From: Lepidostoma basale
Taxonomy: Eukaryota; Arthropoda; Insecta; Trichoptera; Lepidostomatidae
Direction of reading: 5' to 3'
Assembly: GCA_022606425.2 (NCBI GenBank)
Contig: JAHDVF020000185.1
Span: forward strand, 372,001 to 436,000
DNA length: 64,000 nt
The translations under genes were made by a program, and so were the position numbers. A model generated the notes under the pieces. It made no database searches. It was not told the origin of the DNA and worked only from the letters and a program-made list of their open reading frames with translations. Positions within the stretch are counted from its first letter, which is position 1. The number at the start of each line of letters is the position of its first letter. This document shows, in pieces, positions 21,961-32,649 of this stretch.

Positions 21961-22774
21961 TACTTCATCGCGTCGAGCGTGAGCAATTTAATAAAAGTAC
22001 ACAACACAGAGCATACAGATTGATGAAAATAAAAATAAACTTAATCGACTTCATTAAAACTAATATTGCAATATAATTAGCACATTCAAATAAAATAATT
22101 ATTCAATGTCAATTAGGATATTTATTTTTGTCAAACTGTATAATAATCTTAAAGATTTGTATTAATATTTTTTTTCGTTCCAAGATCCAGAGAAAATCGA
22201 GGACAATGCATTCTACAGAACCCCAAATAGAAGAAGAAGAATATATAAATAAATTAAATATATACAAAATAATTTAAGCATTTTGATTTAAGGCGTTAAC
22301 AGCCAATTGTAAAACAAAGATTGTATTGCATTTAAAATAATATAATATTAGTAAAATCATCCAAATGTTCGTTTTAAATTACATAATTTTTGATTATCAC
22401 ATCAAATAAATTGAAAATAAATATGTATAAAAAAATACCGTAAATTTTATTTTACCTCCTACATATGTTATGTTATATAGATTTTTGATATAAATGTATT
22501 GCAATGAATATTAATTGTATTGAAATATGAATAATAAAATATTTGTAAAAAAACTGTTATACAATTTATTATTTTATCTTATGAAAACTGTGGAACTAAA
22601 ACATATATTTAGGAACAGAGCAAACCCTTTTTATACTTTTTTGTATATTATATTATGACATATACATGTTTTAAATGGATCCCGAAATTTTCCAGATATA
22701 CGATAGCTGTAAACACAATAATAGCAGGAATATAATGTTAAATAATTGTTATATGTATTATTTAAAATTTCAGG
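21961..22774. other. AT-rich DNA, nothing firm
   Basis: The stretch around 22180-22250 with AAGAAGAAGAA may be the tail of an old LINE, but no coding motif is left. Confidence 0.3.
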
Positions 22775-23065
22775 ATCATTAAGATGGTTTAGTAATAAAG
22801 ACAACAAAGAAAGTAGAAATTTACAAATAATAATAAAGTAGAGAATAAATGATATAGTAGAATCACTATAATGGTTTGGGCATGCTAGGCAAATGCCGTG
22901 AATGGTTTACGAAATCGGGGAAAACATGATTCAAGAGAAATAAGCATATTTTAAATATTGGCTATTTAAAAAATGCGAGAAATACGCTGTGTTGCAGAGG
23001 ATTTGAGCAAAGTTTGTCAAGATAGAGTGTGGTAGGTATATCTTCTCTACCTAGTGTGAGATAGA
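22775..23065 (+). mobile_element. Family A relic
   Basis: GGATCATTAAGATGGTTT, ATGGTTTGGGCATGCTA, CGGGGAAAACATGATTC and GTCAAGATAGAGTGTGG follow the family A order. Deletions and loss of frame show age. Confidence 0.65.
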
Positions 23066-23228
23066 AAGTCAGCCCCCTTAACACATTGTCTGCGGGTATT
23101 CGCACTCTTATTATCACGTGTTGTTTGTAGTTGAAATACAATGATAACTAATAACCGTATGGATGTTAAGAGACGTAACAAAACAATGTTACTAAAATAA
23201 CGCGTGAAAATAAGTGTACTTATATTAT

Positions 23229-23313
23229 TAATACCCTTCGCGCGGATCTTTACCAGATCAGAAAACGGGTATTAATACCCTTCCAGCGGATCTTAACCAG
23301 TTCAGTAAACGGA
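23229..23313 (+). repeat. Tandem duplication of ~43 bases
   Basis: TATTAATACCCTTCGCGCGG...CAGATCAGAAAACGG is followed by TATTAATACCCTTCCAGCGG...CAGTTCAGTAAACGG. The two units are about 85% alike. A CGTAG|GTAAGT juxtaposition lies 20 bases downstream (23331). Confidence 0.7.
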
Positions 23314-23584
23314 TATTTATTTGATTCGTAGGTAAGTATTTAGTTAAAGTATTGCGGGAAACTGTTAACATATCAAGGACAGTAAAAACACAAAAACTTT
23401 CATTTAAATATTATTTTTAATTCTATATTTTAGTGGGCCCAACAATTGCAATTTTCAACTATAATAATTTCTAGAGCTTATTTAGTATTAACTATACATA
23501 TTTGAATACAAATTAAAGGACAGATAAAAGGTCACATTAAAATTGAAGGTAAAGATTTAAACTCCAAATATAATTCAAATGAAC

Positions 23585-23745
23585 TTTCTAGAAGTTTTAT
23601 TATATATCATGGGAAAGATATGTTTCAGTTTGCTAAAACATTATCAAATATCTTAGCAAGGAAAAACATGTCATTCCCATAATATATAATAAAACTTCTA
23701 AAAAACTGATGTCTTCATGCATATTAATTATTTTATATACATTTT
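23585..23745. mobile_element. Palindromic MITE A, copy 3
   Basis: CTAGAAGTTTTATTATATAT and ATATATAATAAAACTTCTA form the inner arms around AAGATATGTTTC and AACATGTCATT. The outer left arm is lost. Confidence 0.7.
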
Positions 23746-24224
23746 TATATAATTTTTCGAGAAAAAATTAACAACATATTTATGTGATGTATGTACTCAT
23801 ACATATTATGATGTCATTCACGGAAATTGTTCAGAGGTAAGAACATTTTTTGAGAACTATGTGAAGATGGGTAGTAAGATGAAATAGGGCGTGAAAAATA
23901 CGTTCAGAGAAACATTTAACGTGTACTTTACACCACAATAGTATTGTAGGTCAAGAAGAAGAAGAGATTTAGTAAAGGTAGGTAACAATTCATAAGACAG
24001 GTTTCAGATGGCGCTATACGTTGGGCAGGCAAAACCATTTTTTAATCAATGAAAAATCTAAACAGCGAAAAATTTATTTAAAAATAATTAGCAATTCGTT
24101 TCAGGGTATTATTTAAAAATTATAATAGTATAGATTAAAACATTTTTATTCCACTAATCACATCCAAAACTGCGAGGTTTTAAGTAGGGCCGGAAAAAAT
24201 TAGACAAATTCTTAAAAATATTTC
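23746..24224. other. AT-rich DNA, nothing firm
   Basis: No recognised gene. A short GAAGAAGAAGAG stretch at about 23955 may be an old LINE tail. Confidence 0.3.
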
Positions 24225-24400
24225 CCAGCAACGAACGAACTGGATAGGCCATAATATTAGATACTCGGACCTGCTTATAACCATCGCAGAGAGAACGGCT
24301 AAAGGCGGAAACTGCAGAGATTGTCTAAGAGGCACCTATATGGATCAGAACGCCTATTAGAGACGAGCGCTGTGGTAGCTACACACAAATGAAAATACTG
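24225..24400 (+). mobile_element. LINE C-terminal relic (RxNWIGHxxR type)
   Basis: The plus strand encodes NWIGHNIRYSDLLITIAE, then RTAKGGNCRD and TYMDQ. This matches the common LINE C-terminal pattern RxRNWIGHxLRxxxLLxTVIEGR...GRPRxxYxDQ. It is short and has a stop. Confidence 0.6.
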
Positions 24401-24721
24401 ATTTGAGCTTAGACTGAATGGAGTGAACGAATAAGGCTTGTAACGGACCAATGCAGATTGTAACCATAAAAAAGAATATTTATTAAAACAATCGTAAAAT
24501 ATTTATGTCAGAATGTGACGGCCCATCAACGTAGGCTCGCTCTATTTGTTCGGCGAATTAATTTTGATATTAGAACTGAAAATATTACATATATCCCTAG
24601 TACATAAATGTATACATTTGATACATTTGTAACTCTTATATAATGCTAAAAGCAAGGCGAAATATTTCGATCATAATTTTCAATTCTATAAAAAAATACA
24701 GAAATAAGGAAAAATATTAAT

Positions 24722-24960
24722 TTATACTGAGGACATCGTAAGATGAAGCAGAACGAGGAGGCAATTCTGGCAGGACCATGTCAGCTGTGTGGATACTCAC
24801 AGAATCGCATACACTACTACAAATAGGATACGTGTAAGCCAACATCCACCTTGCATGTTACCCAAAAGATGGTGAGATAGCTTGGCTTCCACATTGCAAG
24901 AGAAGGCGAATTTCGAGATAAGAAATCACCCGATCTAATTGAAGAAGAAAAAGAGGAATT
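24722..24960 (+). mobile_element. Family C LINE relic
   Basis: GGACATCGTAAGATGAAGCA followed by codons for RRQFWQDHVSCVDTHRIAY and later KRW-DSLASTLQE matches the family C pattern KIEDVVRWxRQKRRxWRDHIxRMDxxRIP...KRWxDSW. Frame broken. Confidence 0.6.
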
Positions 24961-25549
24961 TTCAAATTAAAACCGTATAAACGCCGGCACACATTTTTTC
25001 GATTTTCTATGAATAAAACAATTTTTTATACATATGAACATCAAGCAAAATTGCAATACATAGCATACATGTATAAATAATCATAGTTATAAAGTGTGAT
25101 ACGTATGTTATATAATTAATTTACAACTTACGGCAGTGTAAGCGACATTAAAACGTTTCTAGACTACTGTCATATAATTTTTTTTCTGATGATAAATACA
25201 ATAATGCACAATTGGTCAAAATATTACAATGAGTGTGATATAAGTTGCATACTGATATAAGATAAACCCCTTGATGCAACCACAAATGCGACGATTCTAT
25301 GAAATCCTGAGTTGAATGAGACAAATTCACAACATATGGTAATATAACAATATTATTATGTACCAAAAAATATAACACAATAGTTATTAAAAACTGTTGA
25401 AATATTATATAAAGCGCTGTTTATGTTATCACATTTTTTTACTATGTTTTTTTTATTTTGCTACAGCTACAAGATTATATAATATTATTAAAATTGACAT
25501 TGGAACAAATGTACATAAAAGTCCGAATAATCACGAAAATTAATATTTA
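24961..25549. other. AT-rich DNA, nothing recognised
   Basis: The 76-codon minus-strand open stretch at 25148-25378 has no family resemblance and lies in AT-rich DNA. I treat it as chance. Confidence 0.35.
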
Positions 25550-25690
25550 CAGTTGAAAACACACCTGATGATGTTGTCATGTGTGAAAATAATAATAATA
25601 ATAAAGTTTGTCATACCATAAACAGCGTTTTATATTTTAACAGTATATCAAGTATCATAATGTTTCGGGAAAAATAATGGACAAAAATTA
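25550..25690. mobile_element. MITE B relic
   Basis: ACACACCTGATGATGTTGTC, AAACAGCGTTTTATATTTTA and ATCATAATGTTTCGGG match the MITE B order, with an AAT microsatellite inserted in the middle. Confidence 0.55.
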
Positions 25691-25820
25691 TTTACAACAA
25701 AAACAATATGTAATACATGTAAATATATGTATTTATTATAAATGGTCAATTACAAGGCCATAGGGCATTACGGATTCTTTTCCAAGCGGTTGAATGGTAA
25801 ATAATGAGTATTATCCAGAA

Positions 25821-26331
25821 TAAAGGTTCCCCGACAGTGGGCGCTGGAGCTCTCCATGGGGGCGATAGCGGGTCTAAAGATAAATAGGGGGCGTTGAAGC
25901 GCTTAGGGGGCGTTGAGGCAGTTTAAGGGGGCGGCAGAAGCGAATGAATTTTATTAAGTAATCATGCTGTAATAAAATAAAAATGTATTTATGAACAAAC
26001 AATTTAAGAAACTATCGCAATATGAACATTTCTGATACATTTGATAAACTTTTTTATTGAAAAAAAACATCACACCGTTTCCCCGAAAGGGTAGGGAGAG
26101 ACACATCCTGACACACATCTCTAGATTCCACCACGTTCATACAACGAATCATATAAGCACGTCGATTCTTACGACTTCTAACATAGGCGACCTTTAAAAT
26201 TTCAACTTTGTGATTATAAATAGATATAGATAATGTATAACCATATATAAAAATATCCTATTATGGGAGAGGGGAAGTTAGATTTAATTTTGTATACTGA
26301 GAAGTGGTCCAGAAAAGGTTGGGAACCTATG
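25821..26331. mobile_element. hAT-like MITE with nested family A fragment
   Basis: The left end TAAAGGTTCCCCGAC and right end GTTGGGAACCTATG are imperfect inverted repeats. They are flanked by ATCCAGAA (25813-25820) and ATCTAGAA (26332-26339), an 8-bp duplication with one change, as in hAT elements. The left part has repeated GGGGGCGTTGA units. A related element is at 46111-46421. Confidence 0.65.
26062..26215 (-). mobile_element. Family A 3' fragment inside the MITE
   Basis: The minus strand carries GGGTAGGGAGAGACACATCC and the GTCGATTCTTACGACTTC region. This is the last ~150 bases of family A with the 3' hairpin (CCCTTTCGGGG), placed within the hAT-like MITE. Confidence 0.75.
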
Positions 26332-27245
26332 ATCTAGAAGTTTTATAATTATTGCGTGAGAATATCCTTTGTAAAAACTTGGTATAATGAGAGAACAACT
26401 CTTGGATTTTGCATCGTTTATTGTTAATTTATAACCTGATTTAGAATTCTATGATTTCTTTCTATATTCGAAGATCAAGATAACATCAAAAAGACAATAA
26501 CAAAGATACCATAATTGGGATACAAAACATCGTAGGAGTAGCACACCACCATCACGAAAATCGATTTCTCAAAAAAAAAAAAAAAATAATAACTTTATAA
26601 TAAACCAAAATTGTCGTTATTTTTTCAGCAAATATTGTACTGCAAAACTCTCGTGTATTGAAGGTGATTATCAGAGGTAGATCTTTATAGTTAAAGCTAT
26701 ACCATATAAATAAATAAATAAAAACTCTAATAACGAATGAAATAAAGAGGTAAATGTTACATTTGAACACCCCTTATATGTATATATAATATTATGGTAA
26801 TATTGTTTGTGTACATTTTTATATTTTGTCACTTAGTACTTTTAATTAATTTTTTTGATTAAGCACTCAAACTGTGGTTAGACATTTTAAATTACAACAT
26901 TTATAAAATAAAATAACACTCTGTATATTAACCACAGAATTGTAACTAGTTTCGCTTGTGCCCAAGCTTCATCAGGGCAATATATGGTATAATAAAAATT
27001 GTATACTTTTAATTCCAATTAGATGTGCTGTTAATGAGTCATCCACAGATTGTTCTCACTATAAAAACAACGATATAAAAGATATGAAGGAGATAGGAAC
27101 CGGAAATTTGTTGGTTGTATTCCAGAGAGCTGTGCTACTGGACGCCTGCCTTATTGTCATAAGATTCTTGACGCAATGAATATTTGGTCTATACCCGCAT
27201 TATTTATATTAATAAACGGTAGTGCAGTTCAAATATTATTAATTT
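26332..27245. other. AT-rich DNA, nothing firm
   Basis: It holds a run of A at about 26574-26587. 26945-26990 (TTTCGCTTGTGCCCAAGC, TTCATC) resembles a foldback-MITE core. No gene was found. Confidence 0.3.
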
Positions 27246-27247
27246 GT

Positions 27248-27500
27248 AATTCATCATCATCATCAGCCTATATCCGTCCACTACTGGACGTAAGCCTCCT
27301 TCATCTGCTTCCATGTCTGTCTTTCTTGGGCAACACGCATCCATGTCGTACCGGCGGTCTGTAATGTCGTCTCTTCGTCGAAGTTTAGGAAGTCCTGAGT
27401 TTCGGGTCGCAGTTCTAGGACACCAGCAAAGGGGGCGTTTTTTTCCATCTATGGGCCCATATATCAGCGCCTTTTTAGCGCTGTCACTTTTCCGATAATG
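27248..27500 (-). mobile_element. RTE-type LINE C-terminal fragment
   Basis: On the minus strand it runs from the GATGATGATGAATTAC tail through the complement of CCGTCCACTACTGGACGTAA and CACGCATCCATGTCGTACC to the GGTCGCAGTTCTAGGACACC region. It is the same family as 18722-18985 in the same orientation. 5'-truncated. Confidence 0.75.
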
Positions 27501-28108
27501 TCTATAATATAAATTTGTAATAATCTAATATTAATTTAGATACACTTTATTTAACCTCCTATTTATTTCTATATTCGCCATGATTATGTGATCCAAATTT
27601 ACATTTGAAATAAATGAAACATCGTTGTTTTAGCAAGATTCACATTTATTTATTTATTTCCTGTAACGAAAACAAATAAACGTATTTTTGGTGAATATTA
27701 TCATTCTTCAGGAAGAATTATAGTATTATAAGGGATAAAGAAGGTGCTTTCACGTAAGGTGTTACTGAAACTAACACCCGGCACTCCATGGAAATGACAT
27801 AAAGTCGGCCAAACCTTCCACCATAAAAGCAAAAGAAAGAAGAGATGTAGGCCCTTTAAAGGGAAGTATAAAGCTTTATTTCCATTGATACTTCGAGGAA
27901 GAAGATAGTGTTATTGAAGAATGATAATGTTAATATTAAAAAAACGTGTGTTTGTTTTTGTTTAAATAAATAACAAAAGTAAGCGTTGCAAAAATAAATG
28001 TTTATTTATAACATTTACATCATTTTATGTAATGAACCGAATGAAACTAGACTATTTGTAGAAAAAAATAATCAATAAATTGAACGAAAAAAAAAACATC
28101 GTCAATAT
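27501..28108. other. AT-rich DNA, nothing recognised
   Basis: Lies beyond the presumed membralin polyadenylation site. 27720-27900 is a little more balanced but not open, and contains no known repeat. Confidence 0.35.
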
Positions 28109-28327
28109 AGGCCGTGCCACACTGTTTGAAACAAACTCTCCACAGGGGTGACCTTGGTGGAGAGCTGTGGAGCCCACGGTTGGTGTAGCGTCCACACACT
28201 GATGTAAACATTAACAAAGTTTGTTGAAGGTCAAACTAATTTTGGTTTCAAACAAGTGTCTACACAGTTTTAAACGGCCGGAGGAGACCGATGTGGAGAG
28301 CTTGTTTAAAACAGTGTGGCCCGCCTT
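28109..28327. mobile_element. MITE C, copy 1
   Basis: The ends AGGCCGTGCCACACTGTTTG and (complement) AAGGCGGGCCACACTGTTTT are inverted repeats that continue into CAAACTCTCCACA / CAAGCTCTCCACA. Flanks are TAT on both sides (28106-28108, 28328-28330), suggesting a 3-bp target duplication. It is closely similar to 32650-32908 but lacks an internal ~40 bases. Confidence 0.85.
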
Positions 28328-28517
28328 TATACATAAAAAAATCTTTTTAGGGCGTCATTAAACCGATGCAGAATTAAAATATGTTTATTTTTAATTTACG
28401 TAAAATTAGTCAACAGTGCATAAAGCATTTTTAAGTGTAAATGTAACAGTCTAGCGTTACTAATTTAATGAAATAAACATAAAAAATTATAGTTTATATA
28501 TTTTTGCAGAAATTACA

Positions 28518-28528
28518 TTTATTTTATT
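28518..28528 (-). terminator. Candidate polyadenylation signals for membralin
   Basis: Two overlapping AATAAA hexamers on the minus strand are the first I see downstream of the membralin stop. They would give a 3' UTR of about 560 bases. Confidence 0.45.
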
Positions 28529-29085
28529 ACGAATACTAAAAAAAAACATAGTTTAATTCGTGTAAAGTGGTGTATATAAATATCTTAGTGAAACGCTAAT
28601 TCTTAGTTAACCGACCCACGAATTAGAATTATAATAACTCTGTACATATTTTGATAAAACGTTGATAAGGAACACCCAAAATTTATCACGAGATTTAAAA
28701 AAAATGCTAGCTGAGTAGTCGCTTATTCACGAGACTGGACACGAGACATTGAGCAAAAAAAAAAATTTCAAACGTTATATTCAAAATCGTAAAACGTTCG
28801 AAAACTTCGGACAAATCAAAATGAATGCATACCTTAGAACGGCATTATTTTCATGAAATTCACATAAATATCTTTGTGTCATTTCAGTCGATCAAATTGT
28901 ATTCTGGTATAATTAACAGTCTGTTAATTAGTCCGGTGAAACAAGGTTCATTGGCTATATAAACAATGTATTAGTAATCTTTTGGAGTCATATGTAAGGA
29001 TGCACCTATGAAAACCGTATTTTGTGTCCTAAGACAAGAAATATGCGGGTAAAATTTTTTACTCGAAATCTAATGTACCTAAATA
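28529..29085 (-). other. Presumed membralin 3' UTR
   Basis: AT-rich and non-coding, with none of the repeats seen elsewhere in the window. This fits a transcribed, retained 3' UTR; the extent is inferred from the AATAAA hexamers. Confidence 0.4.
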
Positions 29086-29820
29086 CTAATCTAACTCATC
29101 TAGAATGTCAGAGCTGTTAAGCGCTGTGGACTCAGGTTGCGGCAGATCAGCAGCGATTTCTTTACGCGTTTTAGAAGTATCTTCTTTACTGCCGTCGGAT
29201 TCGGTATCCGTTACGGTAGTCTGTTCAGGACTACTGTCCCCCTCTTGATGATCTCCACCATCTTGATCCTTATCAATAAGTTGAACGCCGGCGTGGTCGC
29301 CAGAATTCGCGGAAGAACTTGTTTTAGCAACACCAAATAAATTGTTAGCTGCCCCATTCAGCTTTGTATTTAAAAAAGAAGAAGTGGAAGACGAAGCTAT
29401 TGGCGTCCAAGAGAAATCAGAGGTCCCCGTGGGAGTCTCGGGGACAAGGATATCAGCTATAGACTCGATGGTTCTGATCAAGTTGGACACCTGCCCGGGA
29501 TCGGCAGTCTGCGCGAGAGACGCAGTTTGGGTTGTGGACTGCGCCAAGGCGGACTGTGGGGTTTGAGTGGTTGACTGGGCGGTCGTCACCGATTCCGATG
29601 TCTGCGTGGTTGACTGCGTGGTGGAAGAGGAGACGGTTTGTGTGGTCGACTGGACGGTGGCCGCGGGCGGGGTCTGCGTGGCGGTGCCGGCCGGGGCGGG
29701 CGGCGCGGCTGCGGCGGCCTGCCCGGCTGCCTGCTGATTCCTCAGTACGATGTGCTGCAGCTGGGCTTGCTCCATGATCACCGGAAGCTCGTAGTGGTGG
29801 AAAAAATACACCATTGAATG
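29086..29820 (-). CDS. Membralin, terminal coding exon
   Basis: Membralin (TMEM259 family) is a multi-pass membrane protein of the endoplasmic reticulum linked to ER-associated degradation. The exon begins after a clear acceptor (TTTTTGTTCCAG, AG at 29821-29822), in phase 0. It reads HSMVYFFHHYELPVI, then MEQAQLQHIVLRNQQ, which matches the family just after the last membrane segment (QHSMIYFFHHYELP in vertebrates, from memory). It ends at TAG 29086-29088 after 244 codons. Downstream of that start the tail is low-complexity: an alanine/proline run, then about five QSTTQT-type units, a Ser/Thr-rich stretch, an acidic region (DKDQDGGDHQEGDSSPEQ) and a final ILDELD. Such disordered C-terminal tails vary in the family. 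The upstream exons, which carry the conserved membrane part, were not found at higher coordinates, so the preceding intron is long or those exons lie outside the window. Confidence 0.85.
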   Translation of the reverse strand, partial: HSMVYFFHHYELPVIMEQAQLQHIVLRNQQAAGQAAAAAPPAPAGTATQTPPAATVQSTTQTVSSSTTQSTTQTSESVTTAQSTTQTPQSALAQSTTQTASLAQTADPGQVSNLIRTIESIADILVPETPTGTSDFSWTPIASSSTSSFLNTKLNGAANNLFGVAKTSSSANSGDHAGVQLIDKDQDGGDHQEGDSSPEQTTVTDTESDGSKEDTSKTRKEIAADLPQPESTALNSSDILDELD

Positions 29821-29911
29821 CTGGAACAAAAATAAAGGGAATAATTAGTATCAGTCCCGAATTTGGATATATTTTATGTCAGCAGGGTTAATGTAAGACT
29901 GGATATCATCC

Positions 29912-29963
29912 GAGCTATTTTCTTTGGTGCATGGCGATGGACATGGACCAAAGAAAATAGCTC
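29912..29963. repeat. Perfect 17-bp inverted repeat in the membralin intron
   Basis: GAGCTATTTTCTTTGGT (29912-29928) and its exact complement (29947-29963) flank an 18-base loop. It lies about 100 bases upstream of the membralin terminal exon on the minus strand. Confidence 0.8.
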
Positions 29964-30285
29964 CTTCACCTCAGCTTACGATAGAGAGAAGTACAATAAT
30001 AAACTTACATTGGTATATAAAAAATACCAACTTAAGAATGTCGCTATTATTAAAATCATCGTTCAAATAATAATTAAAAATAATTATTGCAATTAATCTA
30101 TAAACTTGTTTTAATTAACCTCAAATCGTTTGTACTATTTATTCAAAAGAGTCACCATTAATATGCTGTATATATTTTTAAATTAAATAAATTCAACGTT
30201 ATTTCCGAATTTCCCTAAAGATAATGTATATGAAGGAAAAATACGAATGCATTAGTTTTCAAGACTTTTCTGACAATAAATTCTG

Positions 30286-30326
30286 TTTTTTTTCCACCGA
30301 GATGTGGTATCTCGGTGGAAAAAAAA
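30286..30326. repeat. Perfect hairpin
   Basis: TTTTTTTTCCACCGAGAT and its complement pair over 18 bases with a five-base loop (GTGGT). It lies in the presumed membralin intron. It may be an origin-less MITE core or a snapback. Confidence 0.8.
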
Positions 30327-30415
30327 TAATAATAACTAATATTAAATAACTAATATTTAAAAAAAAAAATTAAAAAGATTTAATTATTATTATTATTAAT
30401 GTATGGGAAATCCGT

Positions 30416-30547
30416 AGGAAATAGTGTCGAATGAAAATATAAGAAGTGAATGCAGTGCGAATGAAAGCGTGAAAAAAAATAATGAAAGGAACATTAAAAT
30501 GGGTTTGACGCATAGAAAGAATTAATGAAGAAATAATGGCAAAAATA
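30416..30547 (+). mobile_element. Family A copy, left piece (split by mariner)
   Basis: It contains the VSNENIRSEC and KGTLKWV-RIERINEE region on the plus strand. It continues beyond the mariner at 31748. Confidence 0.85.
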
Positions 30548-31747
30548 TTGGGTTGATGCAAAAGTTATGACCGTTTTTTACATATACAATTAAACTTTTT
30601 TTTTTAGAATTGTTTTATTTATTTAATCAATTATATAATTTCTATCCGTTCTTATAACCTTCTTCCATCTCTCTATCAACTTATTAATACCATTAGTGTA
30701 AAATTCCGTGGATTTTGATGCGAAAAATGTAGTAAGGGATGTTTTTACCTGCTCTATTGTATCAATTTTTTTATCATTTAAACTTTTTTGCAGTGATCGG
30801 AATAAATGAAAATCGGAAGAAGCAAGATCTGGAAAATACGGCGGATGCTTGATAACATCCTAATTCAACTCATTTAGCTTGTGTTGGGTCATCATAGCTA
30901 CATGTGGTCGCGCTCTGGCGTGATGAAACACTACCCCTTTTCTGTTTACCAATTCTATTGAAGGGCGATGTTCAATTTGGATAATTGCTGACAATATTGT
31001 TCTGCTGTAATTGTCTGATTGCGTTTCAAGAGTTCAAAATACACAATACCCTTACAATCCCACCAAAAACAAAGCATAACTTTTTTTTATGGATTTCGGC
31101 TTTCGAAGTTGTTAATGGGGCTTGTCCAGGTATAGCCCAATGTCTTTTTCTTGTCACGTTGTTGTACACAACCCATTGCTCATCTCCCGTTACCAAACGA
31201 TGCAAAAAAGGTGGTATCCAAACGTCGTACCGCGAAACCAAGCCCATACACTTCAAATGTCTTAATACGGTTGTTTGGTTGACTCCCATCATCGACGCGA
31301 TCTCCCTGGTGGTTAGACGTGGATTGGTGTCAATTATGACTTTTAACTTGTCGTCATCAGACTTCAATGGCCGTCCGGTACGTGGTTCATTAATTAGTGA
31401 AACATCCCCAGATCGGAATTTTGTAAACCATCTTCGTACCTGTCGAACTTTGATGACATCTGCTCCATACACTTCGCAAATGTTTTTGGTTGTCACACTC
31501 GCGGTATTGTCTTTACGGAATTCATAAAGTAAACAATGACGTAAATGCACTTTATCGACCGACATTTTGAAAAAAATACAAGGGTTCTTCACTGTACTCT
31601 GGCCAGGCCAAAACTGAATAGAAAGTAGAGGGAAAGCATCCTTTATACAATGGAATTATTTAAAAGAAGTACTATTCATCATTTCCGAAGAAATTTTTTT
31701 TTTACCTAGGATCATAAAAAACGGTCATAACTTTTGCATCAACCCAA
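30548..31747 (-). mobile_element. Mariner transposon (1.2 kb)
   Basis: Both ends carry TTGGGTTGATGCAAAAG as inverted repeats that match perfectly for at least 32 bases. TA lies on either side (30546-30547, 31748-31749). The size is slightly below the usual ~1.3 kb of mariners. The transposase lies on the minus strand and is broken. Perfect terminal repeats suggest a recent insertion, or mobilisation by another source. Confidence 0.95.
30640..31565 (-). pseudogene. Mariner transposase, broken
   Basis: The start is ATG at 31563-31565 (MSVDKVHLRHCLLYEF). The two N-terminal helix-turn-helices are present (KNICEVYG, then TTREIASMMGVNQTTVLRHL), with WFTKFRSGD and RTGRP linking them. About 30 residues usually found after GLVSRYDVWIP are missing. 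LVTGDEQW gives the first catalytic Asp. Near 30910 the usual HHDNARPH reads HHARARPH, so the second Asp is lost. PPYFPDLASSDFHLF near 30820 keeps the third (DD34D type). The frame is interrupted around 31020 and again downstream. The protein cannot be catalytic. Seen: motifs and breaks. Known: mariner family layout. Confidence 0.9.
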
Positions 31748-31955
31748 TATGTATATTAACGATGTCAATGGATTTAAAAATAGAGGAAGACCGGAAAAAA
31801 ATCACGATCAAATAAATCAAATATTGATGTCGCCAACGTGAGATCGACGTAGTTGAGGAAGCGAGAGAAGTATGTCAGGAACGAACGGTGTGGCGGTCCA
31901 TTATTTCTGCCTACTCCTTCGGGGAGACGGCGTGGTGGATAGTTGGTTAGTTTTA
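31748..31955 (+). mobile_element. Family A copy, right piece
   Basis: It resumes at INDVNG-KNRGRP directly after the mariner and runs to the 3' end with a CTCCTTCGGGGAG hairpin and GGTTAGTT tail. Confidence 0.85.
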
Positions 31956-32646
31956 TATTATAAACGTCGTTTTTATGAATAAAATGAAGAGGCTATTCTT
32001 TAATTGTCTTTCCATAAGAAGATGACGCAAGAATTGAGTCAATGAACTTGGAAAATGACAACACAACCCTATCTACCCTCAAGAGTTGTGTAAGTTTTTT
32101 TAAAGGGCGAGACTCGTCGGTGACGTCAATCACGTAATGTTACAGTTTCTGCTAATGATAAGTTTTATTTTTTCGATGTGACGCAACGTTCTTATTAACG
32201 ACAAGATATTTCAGTCAGTGATTTTAGGCATAGTTGGCAAAAATAAACAAATGACATATTATGTACTGCACACTTAAACTAAGTGCACTTAATCTTTTTA
32301 CTTAGACGATTTCGACTTTTTTAATGTTTCAACGTTCAATCAATTTAACAATTTAAAATCGTTTATGTTATATATAATACAATACATAAGAAAAAAATTA
32401 AACCTGTTTTTGTAACTTAAATGCTCTTAGTTCTACATAAATTTTATCATGACATTTATTCAAAATGGAATAAAAAAAATCATACTGGGAATAATATATA
32501 TTTAAAAAAAAAACAGGATACAATGAAATAACACGCGTAGTTCATGTCAAGATAAATTATTTATTATTTTTTTACATTTTTATGAATTTTGATGTGTGGC
32601 ATTTATGAATATGTTTCTTCATTCATTCCTTTCAAGTTAATAACAA
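31956..32646. other. AT-rich DNA, nothing recognised
   Basis: No open frame of note. 32020-32180 is slightly richer in G+C but matches nothing in the window. Confidence 0.35.
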
Positions 32647-32649
32647 TTA

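Noticed and set aside
29137..29777. Three plus-strand open frames over membralin
   Set aside because: They are shadows of the GC-rich minus-strand exon, which has the family motif and a proper acceptor.
31026..31527. 180-codon plus-strand open frame
   Set aside because: It is the antisense shadow of the mariner transposase on the minus strand.
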